This document shows positions 10,483 to 21,554 of a stretch of 64,000 bases of DNA, piece by piece (the first letter of the stretch is position 1; each line of letters starts with the position of its first letter). The DNA comes from Viscum album (Eukaryota; Streptophyta; Magnoliopsida; Santalales; Viscaceae): the NCBI GenBank assembly GCA_963277665.1, contig OY728130.1:1362624393-1362688392 (forward strand). Reading direction: 5' to 3'. Position numbers and translations under genes: made by a program. The notes under the pieces were generated by a model. That model was not told the origin of the DNA. It saw only the letters and a program-made list of their open reading frames with translations, and ran no database searches.

Positions 10483-10817
10483 AAAATCATCTCCCACAAC
10501 TGAGAGATAATCGCTTTATCCACACCTCTCCAATCATCATACAGAATGCTTACTTTGGTCTTAGCCTGAGTTGCAACAAAACTCTTAAAATCTTTGGCAT
10601 TCGGACCTCTAGGAATATCATCATCATCAAACTCAACGACTATCCTCTGATCCTGCGTACGGGCAAGTGGTAATTTTGGTAAACGTGTGCACCCACGTTT
10701 ACCAACCTTTGAACTCTTTGTCGTAATAGGAGCATGTGAATGTTCATCCCTAGAGGTATGACCAGCAATATGCTCCTCTCTAGAATCATTTGGTTGATCA
10801 TCTGAATGATCTGTCAT
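10483..10817 (-). pseudogene. Second CACTA gene (Ptta/En/Spm, Transposase_24 type), interrupted by element 1
   Basis: From an ATG at 10817 the frame gives an acidic, polar N-terminus (MTDHSDDQPNDSREE), a basic stretch, and then RIVVEFDDDDIPRGP and a segment ending in SQLWEMI. That pattern (a V-x-F-hydrophobic strand, a G/P turn, then a conserved W-R and L-W) matches the start of plant Ptta/En/Spm proteins, the partner of TNP2 in CACTA elements. After WEMI the reading enters the retrotransposon LTR at 10482, so the continuous frame to 10377 is a chimera. The missing C-terminal part should lie left of the window. Codons upstream of 10817 may be intron or leader. Confidence 0.65.
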
Positions 10818-11232
10818 TATCCTTAAAATCAAAAAAACAAACGTCAGTTCACAAATATACAAATTCAAATATTTTAATACTACTGTAATCAGAAAATATA
10901 AAAGTGTACTAAGTTACATAATAGTAAACATTGGTAATATGGTAAGCATGTTAAACAATGGTAAAGATGGCAAAGATGGTCAAGATGGTAAAAATGGTAA
11001 AAATGGTAAACCTGGTAAACATTGTAAACATGGTAAAGTAATTGTCAGTGAACAAAAATAAGCATTTTAAAATTCCTATAATGGTTATAAACATGATAAA
11101 GTAAACTAAACAAACAAAAAATTATACTTATTTTATTTTAAAACATGTTTTAATAAATAAAAAACTTACAATATCTAACATTTATGGAAAAAATAAATGT
11201 AAACAAGAAATAAACATATGTTACCTGTAAGT
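10818..11232. repeat. CACTA spacer with a 9-bp tandem array
   Basis: Between the two CACTA genes, about 10922-11040 is a run of 9-base units of the form GGTAAANAT, with variants such as GATGGTAAA and CATGGTAAA. There are about a dozen imperfect copies on the plus strand. The rest is AT-rich and probably intron or untranslated sequence. Confidence 0.7.
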
Positions 11233-14200
11233 TCAGGAATGTACAAATGGATTGTTTTCCCAAATTCCTTCGTCGTGATCGTTCCTTATGGCACAAACTA
11301 TGTCTTCAACATGATCATCATTATGTTCTGTTAATATTTCCATGAAGTAGGGATCTCACATAAATCAGCATATGCATCAAGTTCATCCTCACCAACATAT
11401 ATTTTTCCCTTGTAAAACAACAGCCCACTGCATATCTAATTGATCTACTATATATAAAATTTGTTTTTTATGTGTTTCCATTATAAAAGAATCGGTTGTG
11501 TCTTCCAATCGATTCAGATTAATGAGTGTCATTCCAAATTCATCGTGTCTGACATTATTTTTACCGTTAAACTATTTACAGTTAAAAACGGGAACTTTAG
11601 TTTTAAAGTAATCAACCTCCCATATGTCTTCAATCACTCCATAATATGCACTTGATGTAGAAATTGGGTTTTTGTCCTTAGCACTCGAAAAATCCATTGC
11701 TTCTGCAAACACCAATACACCACTATTCTAAACTGCACTTCTGTTGTCCTGAGATTTTGTATGAAATGTATAACCATTAATGTCATAACCGGACCATGTT
11801 ATCACATTTAAACATGGACCACCCACTATCCATTTTAATGTCTCTGATATATATGATCTACCAAGAAAAGTCTTTTTAATCCATGACAAAAAGTTTTGTT
11901 ATGCTCATTCAAAATCCACATTTCTTTCTTCTTTGGATGACATTGTTTCAACTCATTAATATGCAATGTGATATACGGTTGAGCATTAGCTATGTTATTC
12001 AAGATGTATGATTCTAACTTCTTCATTTGTTCAGCTGACAATGATTTGACTTTCAAGCCATGAATCCCCTTTCCCTCATTATTAACTCGTTCATGGCGAT
12101 ATGGAGGCAAAACTATGTGTTGCGTCGCAGCCATGTAGCTTGTACAAAACTCTTCTACCTCCTCAGAAATATACTTTTCAATAATGGAGGCTTCAGGTCG
12201 ATATAGATTTTTAACATACCCTTTTAATATTTTCATATACTGTTCAAAAGGATACATCCAATGAAGATATACAGGTCCACAAAGCTTTATTTCTCGAACC
12301 AGATGAATCCTTAAATGCACCATTATATCAAAAAAAGTTGGAGGAAAATACATTTCCAATTGACAAAGTATAAAAATTGCATCCTTTTCCAAAAAGTTCA
12401 AGGCATTCACATTAATCGCCTTGTTACAAATTGAATTGAAAAAATAACACAACTTCATTATAGTCTTTCTAACACGAATGGGAAATATTCCACGCAATGC
12501 AACTGGTAGAATTTGTTACATCATGACGTGACAATCATGTGATTTCATACCTATCAACTTCAAGTCCTTAAATGAGACAAAATTTTTTACATTAGAAGAA
12601 TAACCTTGAGGCACATTGGTATCATGAAGACACTAACAGAAGCTAATTTTCTCCCTCTTTGATAATGTATGACAAGCCGGGGGAAGAAATGTTCGTCTTC
12701 CTTTAGGAGTGGGAGCTAACTCCAAACGTATTACCATTGATAGTAAGTCTAATCTTGCATTCAACCCATCTTTAGTCTTTCCTTTAATATCTAACAATGT
12801 TCCAATCAAATAATCCCAGATATTCTTCTCCATGTCCATGACATCAATATTATGTTTAACTTCATGATACCTCCAATATGGTAGCTCAAAAAAAATTGAC
12901 CTTTTCTTCCAAATATGTCTATCATTACCAGATTTCTGTATCTTTCCCAATATCACGTCAAGGTTTTTCACCCTCTCAAAATACAGATCAGGGGATAAAG
13001 GTTTTGGAGTAGTATCAAATTCTTGTGAGCCGTTGAATGCCTTTTTATAGTCTTCTATAAGGGTGTTCCATAAGAAAAAACTTTCGATGACCCATGTACA
13101 CAGTTTTCCTCCGATGATGCAATTGACAATATGACGTCTGTTGTTCGCAAATTGGACATGCTTTATACCCTTTAACACTATATCGAGACAAATTTCCATA
13201 CGCTGGGAAGTCATTTATAGTGAACAGAAGCACTGCATGCAGTTGAAAATATTCCATTTTATAAGAATCATACACCCTAATACCATCAGCCCATAATAGT
13301 TTCAAATCATCAATCAACGGTGACAAGTAAACATCAATATCATTACCGGGTTACTTTGGACCAGAGATCATTGTACTCAATATGACATATGTGCGCTTCA
13401 TACAAACTTCAGGAGAGAGGTTGTAAATTACCAATAAAACAGGCCTTGAACTATGTATGCTACTGAGTGTTCGGTATGGATTCATTCCATCTAAGCACAA
13501 CCCTAGTCTGAGATTTCTAATTTCATTTCCAAATGTAGAATACTGTGCATCAATTTTCTTCCATTGTGTACAATCAGCTGGATGACGTATTTTTCCATCA
13601 CATACTCACTCTTCAGTATGCCATCTTAACCTTTTTGCATCATGTGAATTAGCAAATAAATGTTTGAAACGATTAATTATAGGATGATACCAAAATACCT
13701 TTAAAGGGAGCTTTGTAATCTCTACATCAGCCTGTGATTTTTCTTTCACCTTATACCGTGATGTCCCACATTTAGGACACTCTGACAGAAATTCATATTC
13801 CTTCCTATATATAATGCAGTCATTCAGACAGGCATGTATTTTCTTGTATCCCAATCCCATCGGGCATAATATTTTCTTGGCTTTGTAATGTGAATCTGGA
13901 ATATTGTTATCTTTTGGAAGAATGTCTTTCATCAATTATAGTAACACTGTAAAACTTCTGTCACTCCATCCATGCTTCGCCTTCAGGTTAATCAATCTTA
14001 ACACCGCCGAAAAAACCGTAAAATATGTACAACCAGGATATAATGGTTTTTTAGCATCACCATATAGACGCGCAACTGTCGGTTCTATATCAATTTTTTC
14101 TGCTACAATATCGCGAATCATTTCTTCAATTCCATCGGAGTTACCATCTTGAGAATCATCATCATCAGTGACATTCCGTCCAGTTTCACCATGACAAATC

Positions 14201-14409
14201 CAAGGGTTGTAACTCGGATTAAAACCATGACAAATCATATGATCTTTTATCTCTCTACTTTTCAACTTCTTCATATTCAAACATTTCTGTCATGGACAGA
14301 AAAAAATGTCACTACTTGGAACATTTAGTTTTGCAAATTCCAAAAAGGCATCAACACCTTCCTCAAATTCATTTCTCATTCGATGTGTCGTAATCCAACT
14401 TCGACTCAT
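11233..14409 (-). pseudogene. TNP2-like CACTA transposase, decayed
   Basis: Starting at MSRSWITTHRM (14409), the translation gives the families' domains in order. These are a transposase-associated region with a C-X2-C pattern (to about 14200), the Transposase_21 core (about 14000-12640; GLCLDGMNPY, SGPK-stop-PGNDIDVYL, GNLSRYSVKGYKACPICE, LPYWRYHEVKHNIDVMDMEKN), a DUF4218 region (about 12500-11860; LCQLEMYFPPTFFDIMVHL, MYPFEQYMKILKGYV) and a DUF4216 region (about 11850-11300; YDINGYTFHT, YYGVIEDIWEVDYF), ending RNDHDEGIWEN. Length is about that of intact relatives. Nonsense codons lie at 14290, 13936, 13606, 13351, 12633, 12516, 11728 and 11572, and frameshifts near 13060, 11850 and 11415. 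Several stops (13936, 13351, 12516, 11728) replace a family glutamine (CAA or CAG to TAA or TAG), as expected from cytosine deamination. It cannot make a transposase. Confidence 0.9.
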
Positions 14410-15141
14410 TATTACCTATAACAAATATCAAAAACAAATATATATATTTAAGATAAGACAAATATATGTTTATATGAAAAAAATCATAATTTCAATGTAA
14501 AACAATTTAAAATATAAAACAAATCTATAGGTATTTAAAAAAAATATGCTTCAAAATTATTTTTAAAACAAAATATAGTTAGATATAATAGTTTTAAATT
14601 TCATTGAATCAAAGAAAACCATGACGCCTACATAGTTTAATATTGATTGCGGTTTTGATGTTTTAATATATTAGATAAACTACCTATTTAACATGTTATT
14701 AATGGTTTCTGTAGACCCTAAATCCATTTGGTAAATATTTTGACACAATTATAAAAATCAATGGAAGTGTTTTTGGGAGGAATATGTTCAATCATTTGAT
14801 TTTGATGTCCCATATTCTATAACAAAATGCAATGTGGATACCAAATCCCTTAGTTTGGTTTTTTATTCTCAAAGGGTTTGTGATGAAAAAGAAGAGTATA
14901 AGTTGATGTATATGATAAATAAAATACAATTATATTTTATTTATGGTTATGATAGAATGAATTCATGCCATATCATTTAGATCTGCTCCCACCAAAATTA
15001 ACCCTCCTCGGTTTGAAATGAATAAATTTAGATAATTATGCATGAATTCATACATTTATTGTTTTACATAAACCAAAAAGAAGATTATTAGTACTAAAAG
15101 TAAAACTAGGACGAAACAATAAACTCTATATACTCATGAAA
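14410..15141. other. AT-rich DNA upstream of the TNP2 pseudogene
   Basis: This is probably leader, intron or subterminal sequence of the CACTA element. No coding similarity or clear promoter motif is visible. Confidence 0.5.
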
Positions 15142-15860
15142 GCTACTCCACAACACTTCCATGCTACTAACATCTATAAAAACTACAAATTGCTTTTAAA
15201 AACCAAATAAATTGTTTATATTTATGTATGGTGGGCATAACATTTATACATAGTAAGATCCTCCCTAAAACATCTCATGAAAATGTTGAGGAAGCACACT
15301 AAATCCCTATGAAAAAAGGAATCTAAATCATCACCTAAACAAGGAAAAATAGTTTCATATACTCACTATGGATCACTCACAAAATAATTCATATAAATAA
15401 ACATTTTCGTATAAAAAATTATATTTATATATATATATATATTAAAATTAAGGTTCTCGGATACCACTTCTCCACTAGTTTTCCTCTCACACCCCAATGC
15501 GCTACTCCACTACACCTCCATGCTACTAACATTTATAAAAAACTACAAATTTATTTTAAAAACCAAAAAAATTGTTTATATTTATGTATGGTGGGCATAA
15601 AATGTATACATAGTAAGATCCTCCCTAATATATCTCATGAAAATGTTGAGGAAGCACACAAAAGCCCTATGAAAAAAGGAATCTAAATCATCACCTAAAC
15701 ATGGAAAAATAGTATCATATACTTACTATGGATCACTCACAAAATAATTCATATAAATAAACCTTTTCATATAAAAAATTATATATATATATATATATAT
15801 ATTAAAGTTCTCAGATACCACTTCTCCACTAGTTTTCCTCTCACACCCCAATGCTAATGT
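15142..15860 (-). repeat. Tandemly duplicated fragment of a gypsy LTR (two units of about 359 bp)
   Basis: Units 15142-15500 and 15501-15860 are collinear direct repeats (for example TATGTATGGTGGGCATAA ends at 15240 and again at 15600). Both start GCTACTCCAC and end CTCACACCCCAATG. They also align, with gaps, to 28130-28400 and 45660-45920 in the LTRs of the old gypsy element: TAAGATCCTCCCT, TCATCACCTAAA, then CCACTTCTCCACTAGTTT. So they are LTR scraps of a related family, caught inside the CACTA element and then duplicated. Confidence 0.75.
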
Positions 15861-16279
15861 CATGGTCTCACCCAGCCCATAAATCATCCTACACCATGTG
15901 AAATTGTATCACTTCCATCAATGAATCATATGTATCTTATATTATCGCATCACCATCTTATCAAAATAGTAATGAGGTGCATACTTGGAAACCACTACAT
16001 CTTGTTTACATTAAATGTACAAAAATCCCAAAACATAATTATAGAATATCCGTGAAAAAAACGCACGAAATAAATTCATGGAAGGCATACATGAATGTTG
16101 CGATTTGAGATGATAGATCCGAGAGGAGTGAAGAAGATAAAAAATGAAGCCAAAATGAGTTTAATGCAGGTCGATCGATGAGACGATTTGGGTTTACCAC
16201 GTGAGAGAGACGAGCCGGCGGACTGTCAATCGAAAAATCGTAAATGACAGTCCACGGGGCTTTAATTTATTTAAAAGTT
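15861..16279. other. CACTA subterminal flank without recognised genes
   Basis: No coding signal is visible. A separate inverted repeat, GACTGTC...GACAGTC, occurs about 16218-16254 just before the hairpin array starts. The base composition turns less AT-rich here. Confidence 0.45.
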
Positions 16280-16285
16280 TTATAA

Positions 16286-16702
16286 TGTCAGTTATTATAT
16301 AACCGACGTTATAAACTATTTTTTAAATTTATAACGTCGGTTATTTTAAAACTGATGTAAAAAAGCCTCCGCGCTTTTGTTTTTTATGTCGGTTATTTTA
16401 AAACCGACGTAAAAAAGCCTCCGCGGTTTGGTTTTTTACGTCGGTTAAAAAACCCCGCGCATTGGTTTTTTACGTCGGTTATTTGATAACCGACCTAAAA
16501 AACACGTAGATATCGGGTTTTTTACATCGGTTTCCAAATACCTGACGTAAAAAACCCCTTGCGCATTGGTTTTTTACGTTGGTTATAGGATAACCGACGT
16601 AAAAACCGAACAGGCGCGATTTGTAACGTCAGTTATTAAAATAACCGACGTTAAAAAGCTACTCGCCGCATTTTTTACGTCGGTTATATATAACCGACGT
16701 AA
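16286..16702. repeat. Subterminal hairpin array A (ACGTCGGTTAT...ATAACCGACGT)
   Basis: There are about nine short hairpins built from ACGTCGGTTA and its complement around 4-8 nt loops, spaced about 45-55 bases. Examples begin near 16286, 16334, 16385, 16470, 16522, 16576, 16625 and 16676. Arrays of this kind lie just inside the ends of many plant CACTA elements and in the family serve as transposase binding sites. Beyond the array the plus strand reads ACATTTCTTG at 16719-16728, the complement of the common CACTA terminus (CACTA)CAAGAAATGT, but the final TAGTG is missing. Confidence 0.8.
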
Positions 16703-16756
16703 TAAATGGTGATGTAAAAAACATTTCTTGGACCACTTTGAATCCACTTTTACCAA

Positions 16757-17444
16757 CGGTTTGGCCAAACCATTGGGAAAGGGTGTGGCTTTCCCAACGG
16801 TTTGGCCAAACCGTAGGGAAAAGGCCATTTTGAGTAGGATTTTCCCAACAGTTTTGCCAAACTATTGAGAAAATGCCACTTTGAGGCCACTTTTCCTAAT
16901 TGTTTGGCCAAACTATTGGAAAAGAGTGGGTACGTATCCCAAGAGTTCTCAAAACCATTGGTAAAGGCCTATCCTAATGGTTTTGAGAACTATTGGGAAA
17001 GGTACCATTATTTTTTATGAATACATTTATCAAATATAGTCAAATAAATTAATATATAAATTACATATATATATATATATATCCAAATATATTCACAAAG
17101 TCAACTCTAGGATAGTGGTAAAGTCATTGGTATATAACTTGGAGGTTGTGGGTTCAAACCTTTGCTGGAACTTTATATATATATATATACGTATCCCAAC
17201 ATTTTACCCAAACCATTCAGAAAGACCTATCCCAATGGTTTGGAAAACCGTTGGGAAAGACCTATACCAATGGTTTAAAAGCCCCTGGGATAGGTCTTTC
17301 CAAATGGTTTTCTCCAAAACGTTGGGATAGGTCTTTCCCATGCCAAATCTTCCAAAGGCTTCCCAAACCATTTTTATAGGATATACTAATAGTTTTGGGA
17401 CCTATAACAATGGTTCCAAACTGTTGGTATTGGTAATTTTTTCC
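16757..17444. repeat. Subterminal hairpin array B (CAACGGTTTGGCCAAACCNTTGG)
   Basis: A second, unrelated family of inverted repeats built on CCAACGGTTTGGCCAAACC and decayed variants occurs about every 35-50 bases (near 16757, 16796, 16846, 16897, 16940, 16978, 17217, 17260, 17310 and 17410). It leads directly to the TAGTG end at 17450 and is interrupted around 17040-17200 by AT repeats and a tRNA-like segment. It differs from array A in motif, loop and spacing. Confidence 0.8.
17101..17175 (+). repeat. tRNA-like segment inside array B
   Basis: An A-box-like TCTAGGATAGTGG (17106-17118) and a B box GGTTCAAACC (17151-17160) follow GGAGGTTGTG. The segment is flanked by AT repeats (about 17066-17083 and 17176-17190). 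No acceptor stem pairs, so it is not a tRNA gene. Most likely a decayed SINE head. Confidence 0.45.
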
Positions 17445-17450
17445 TTAGTG
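17437..17450 (-). repeat. CACTA terminal inverted repeat (right end)
   Basis: The minus strand reads CACTAAGGAAAAAA, the diagnostic CACTA terminus. Immediately outside, at 17451, the reading resumes as gypsy integrase codons, which independently confirms the boundary. Confidence 0.8.
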
Positions 17451-19450
17451 AATACTCAAGTGGAAGAAATTGTTATATGAGAACTCAAACAAATGGATAT
17501 GTTGATCCATTCCACCTTTGAATTCCATTGATCTTTCTCTTAACATGTCCTAGAATGTCTAAATAGCCTTTAATTTTGGACAATGGTTTGGGGAAGATGG
17601 GCCATACAGAAATCAATTTAGTACTAAAATCATGTTCATGAAATCTCCATTATTTAGATGTGAACCTTAAATAATGATCTGATATAATTGAAAGTGGAAC
17701 CCCATATATCCACACTACATCTTTCACTTATATCGTGGAAAGTTTTTTCAGATTTCAAATCTTCCTGAATCGAAATAAGGTGGGATATCATGGAAATTCA
17801 TTCCAACACAACCCATTTCACATTATATCCTTTAGATTTCTTCATATGACTAGGAACAAAGTGTATGGTCACATTCTCCAAGTTCAACATGGGCATAGGA
17901 AACAGTTGTATCATCCTTTTGGACTTATATCACTTTTGTTTGATAGGATGACATAACAAAAACCAAGCTATATACTCCACAATCTTCTTCTTCAAGTAGT
18001 CTCATGAGAAGTGCTCTTTAAGATCACATTATATCTTGGTAATTCTAGGATGAATAGATAAATATGAGCTATGATAATTTTCTTGTATCTCCTTATTTAT
18101 CTCAGGTGATGATGGCATAACAAGACACATTCCAAATCAAATCACACCATCATCATTATTGCAGAACTCTTGTATCTTCCCTTTATTCTCTTCATTCATC
18201 TTCTTTTATAGCTTTATATCATCGATTTGTACCTCCTTGATCTTATTGTAGATAGATGGTTAAGAAATTATTTGGTCAAGGTAGGATGTATTCACTACTA
18301 TTATTATTTCAAGATTCATCCATTACAAATACAAGAAGATGTGGTCTCCCTCAATCCTCTTGATGGATAGAGTAGTGGGTTATTTTATACTAATAGCATT
18401 ATCTACCTTGTTTATCTTTCTCAGATGGTAGTGAATAGAGAAACCATAGTCCCTGATTATCTATAACCATATTTATTGACCCATTTTGATCTCCTTTGGT
18501 GTGAATAAATTTTTTATAATATTATGATCTGTATGTATGTCTCAATTATCACCCTATAGATAGTGAAACCAAATATTTAGAGTGTAAAGCATACCTACTA
18601 ACTCTAGATCATGTGACGGGTAGTCCTACTCTCGATTATCAACTATCATGAGGCATAAGATATCAATTTATCATTATTTGTGAGTAAGTTTCCTAGTTCT
18701 TTCTTTGAATCATCATTGTATATCATAAAACCTTATCCATGTGTTTATAGTGTGAGTAGAAGAGTGTTGATTATCCTCTTCTTGATCTCCTTAAATAGTT
18801 CCTCGTATTATACGATCTATACAAAATTTACACATTTATGTGCTAACATACTTAGAGTTTAAGAAAATAATGATAATTACATCATAAACAATATGTTGTA
18901 CCCATCCAATCCATGAATTCTATCGGTTTATATGGAATTACTGGATCCATGATATTCCTAAATTACCTTTTTTAAGGGTTTATTGAAATTAACCCACTTT
19001 TGATCACGTACCCCCAAGAATGTGACATGTCACATCCAAAATCCACACATTCTTATCTTAGAATACATTTTCTCATTCTTTAATGTTTCTAGAAAAATAC
19101 TTTGGCACTCTTCATATTTATCCTTACTCCTAGAGTAAATGAGAATATATTTTATAAACACTACCGCATATTTTTCATTCTTGTCTGAAAAGACTCTATT
19201 CATCAAATCCTGTAGGATTGTTGTGGAATTGTTAAGTCTAAATGGAATCATTATATACTCTTAGTGCCCATACCTTGTACAGAATGATTTTTTCTGATTA
19301 TCTTACTTCTTCAACTTTAGTTGATGACATCAAGAATGAAGATATACCATTAAAAAGTATTGAGATCCTCATTTTTGATCAAAAAAGTCATCAGTAAATG
19401 GAAGAGAATACTTGTTCTATATGAAGATCTCATTTAGATAAAAATAAAAA
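17451..19450 (-). pseudogene. Gypsy pol relic: RT and integrase fragments
   Basis: RT: 19251-19030 reads LNNSTTILQDLMNRVFSD, then VVFIKYILIYSRSKD and ETLKNEKMYSKIRMCGFW, the stretch of gypsy RT around the active site. The FIDDI motif is changed to FIKYI, so the catalytic aspartates are lost. Just upstream, to about 19450, are weak matches to the preceding RT region. Integrase: around 17600-17455 the frames give HLPQT, then DMLRE and LFEFSYNNFFHLSI, matching the family's HPQTDGQ...LEDMLRA...LIEFAYNNSYHSSI, where the CACTA terminus interrupts it. Many stops and frameshifts. The span between (about 17960-19030) is too decayed to assign. Confidence 0.75.
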
Positions 19451-20399
19451 ATATACAACCACATTTATTTATCCTTATTCTTGATAAAGAGAAATGATAC
19501 ACCATAAGGTATTTTACAAGGGTATATAAACGCTTTTTCCAAATTATCTTATAGCTACATAATTAAATCTTCAATACTGACTTTGGCTATACCATATGAG
19601 AATATTTATATAGAAGTGGCTCAAGGAATGAGCTGTATTGAGAACACTACCTTCTAATATGGGGGAAGTCCGGGTACTCTTCAATAAATAAATCACTTGA
19701 CTCCCAAAAAAAGAAATTTCCTATAGGTTTATACCTATTTTTGAGTCCAAAATTTGGTAAATGTTTTCTTCTCCATAGGGTATCAACCCCCATACATTAG
19801 AGGGATTATTCAAAAGAGATTCATGATCTTCTTTTCTATTTTATAAGAGCATTGGATGGTTTAGAATAAGAAAATGAATAACCATTTTCTCAATGGTAGA
19901 TGTTTTATATATATAATGATTTTCAATCCATGCCGAGTATATAATTGAATTCTACCAAGGGAATTATTATGAGATTCAATGGAAGAATTTTCTAAAAGAT
20001 GCTTACAGGAGAAGATTCCAACAATTGGGGTGCCATGATCACACCACTAGGTGTATTTTTAGATATATTTATATATAGGTATTGGGGATTTTACTTAATA
20101 ATTATGGGAAAATTGCATGATATATAGAAATGTGTAGGAATTGAATCAATTTATAGTTTTTAAATTCTTGATTGAATATGAAGTATACCTTTTATAATTT
20201 CATTTTTACATTACAATTCAGCAGTAGTGATGGAATAAGATTTCCATTTTTTCCTTTGGATCTGGTGGGGTCTGACTTTGATTACCCTCAAGGACCCATA
20301 GATTAGTATGTTGGATAGAATAGTTTCCTTTCTCCATATAGTTAATGCATTAAACTATGGGTGGTACATTAGAATTTTTATTCTTTTCCCCCATCATGT

Positions 20400-21330
20400 T
20401 GGTCAGCTTCTTCATTTCGCTTTTCTATTTATGAGCTTAGTGGCCTTCTATCTTGCACGGTAAGCATTTACATATACATTTGAGGTAATTCCCATTATGC
20501 TTCTTCCCACAATTTTGATAATTTGGTAGTAGGATTATCTTTCCTCCATTTTCATTTGACACACCATCTTTAAACCCAATTCTCCGCTTCTATAACCATG
20601 GGACCATTCTTTAAACTCCATCTCTACTTTGATATTACATCGAACTACCACTTCATAACTCTAAAAGTCTTAGATAGATAGATCTTTTTGAAGGTGTCGT
20701 TTTAAACTAATAATGAATATATGTATTTTTTCAATCATTGTTGATAATAAAATAGAAGGAGTATCTTTAAAACATTGTGATTTGTCCCTTGTAATCCATG
20801 ATAGATTCACCTTCCTTTTTCTTTTTCTCTATGAATTCTCTTTTCTTATTTGATTAAATAGTTCGATGGAAATTGTTTGTAAGATATATTTTCTTAAATT
20901 CATCCCACTCCATCTCTTATATTTCATCTTTTTTATTAATTTTATTAATCAATTCTCACCATTGATCGGCCTCTCCATATAATTGATAGACAACCAGAAG
21001 CACCTTCTCCTTATTATAACAATGGATCATCGGAAATAAATTCTCTATTAATTTAACCCACTATTCTGCAACCATTGAAGTAGATGTTCCACTAAATTTC
21101 ATTGGTTGTTTATGTATGAAGTACTCAATGTTGAATTGATCCTTATTGGGAAAAGATAGATGTTCTATGTGGTTCAGAATATTATTCATATACAAAAACA
21201 ACAAGGTAATCATTGTCATGATGTTTTGAACTCCACCTCCAATGGAATAGGGTATTTCGAGCAGAAAATCATTGAATTTTCCCTCACATGAGTTTTTAGC
21301 CTAGTTTATCCTAGTTCCAACCATTTTATA
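20400..21330 (-). pseudogene. Gypsy gag relic
   Basis: Near 21325 a start-like MVGTRIN leads into GKFNDFL. Around 21110-20980 is PMKFSGTSTSMVAE-stop-W, then KVLLVVYQLYGEADQW, the hallmark of the retrotransposon capsid (FxGT...A..W...K......L.G.A..W). Near 20540-20440 a zinc-knuckle remnant follows (QNCGKKHNG...CLPCKIEGH). Stops and frameshifts interrupt it. The first ~40 residues and the knuckles correspond to the ORF at 4924-5457, which shows what that ORF has lost. Confidence 0.7.
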
Positions 21331-21540
21331 AAATATAAAATGTTTTGAGGAAACAGATTTAAAAAATCATTAATAAATAAGTTATTATTTTGTGAAATTA
21401 ACTATAAAGGAATATCTTATTAGATCCATATGTTTATCCTTTACAAGAATATTTTTATGGACTTTTATACCTATACATTTAATAATACTAATGGTTTCAC
21501 TCTTTTTTTCTAATTATAATTCCAAAATTAACTAAAATGT

Positions 21541-21553
21541 TCTCTAATACAAA
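21541..21553 (-). promoter_or_regulatory. Primer-binding site of the gypsy relic
   Basis: The minus strand reads TTTGTATTAGAGA, a decayed initiator tRNA-Met PBS. Its context matches the PBS and LTR junction of element 1 at 5706-5722. Confidence 0.6.
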
Positions 21554-21554
21554 C

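Larger units (their letters stand above)
10483..17450 (-). mobile_element. CACTA (En/Spm) transposon, right-hand part, interrupted by element 1
   Basis: On the minus strand it contains a TNP2-type transposase pseudogene (11233-14409) and the start of a second En/Spm gene (10483-10817), the usual order in plant CACTA elements. Next to the upstream end are arrays of short inverted repeats typical of CACTA subterminal regions (16286-17444). The plus strand ends CCTTAGTG at 17450, so the terminus reads CACTAAGGAAAAAA inward. The other end lies beyond element 1, left of the window. The junction at about 16728 may join two different CACTA ends, so the 17450 terminus and the TNP2 gene may not belong to one element. 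A 3-bp target duplication (AAT at 17451-17453) cannot be checked. Confidence 0.75.

Noticed and set aside
17101..17175. Complete tRNA gene
   Set aside because: The B box is good, but no acceptor stem pairs and the anticodon arm is missing.
16286..17444. Regularly spaced short repeats considered as a CRISPR-like array
   Set aside because: They are variable inverted repeats next to a CACTA terminus in a plant genome, which explains them fully.
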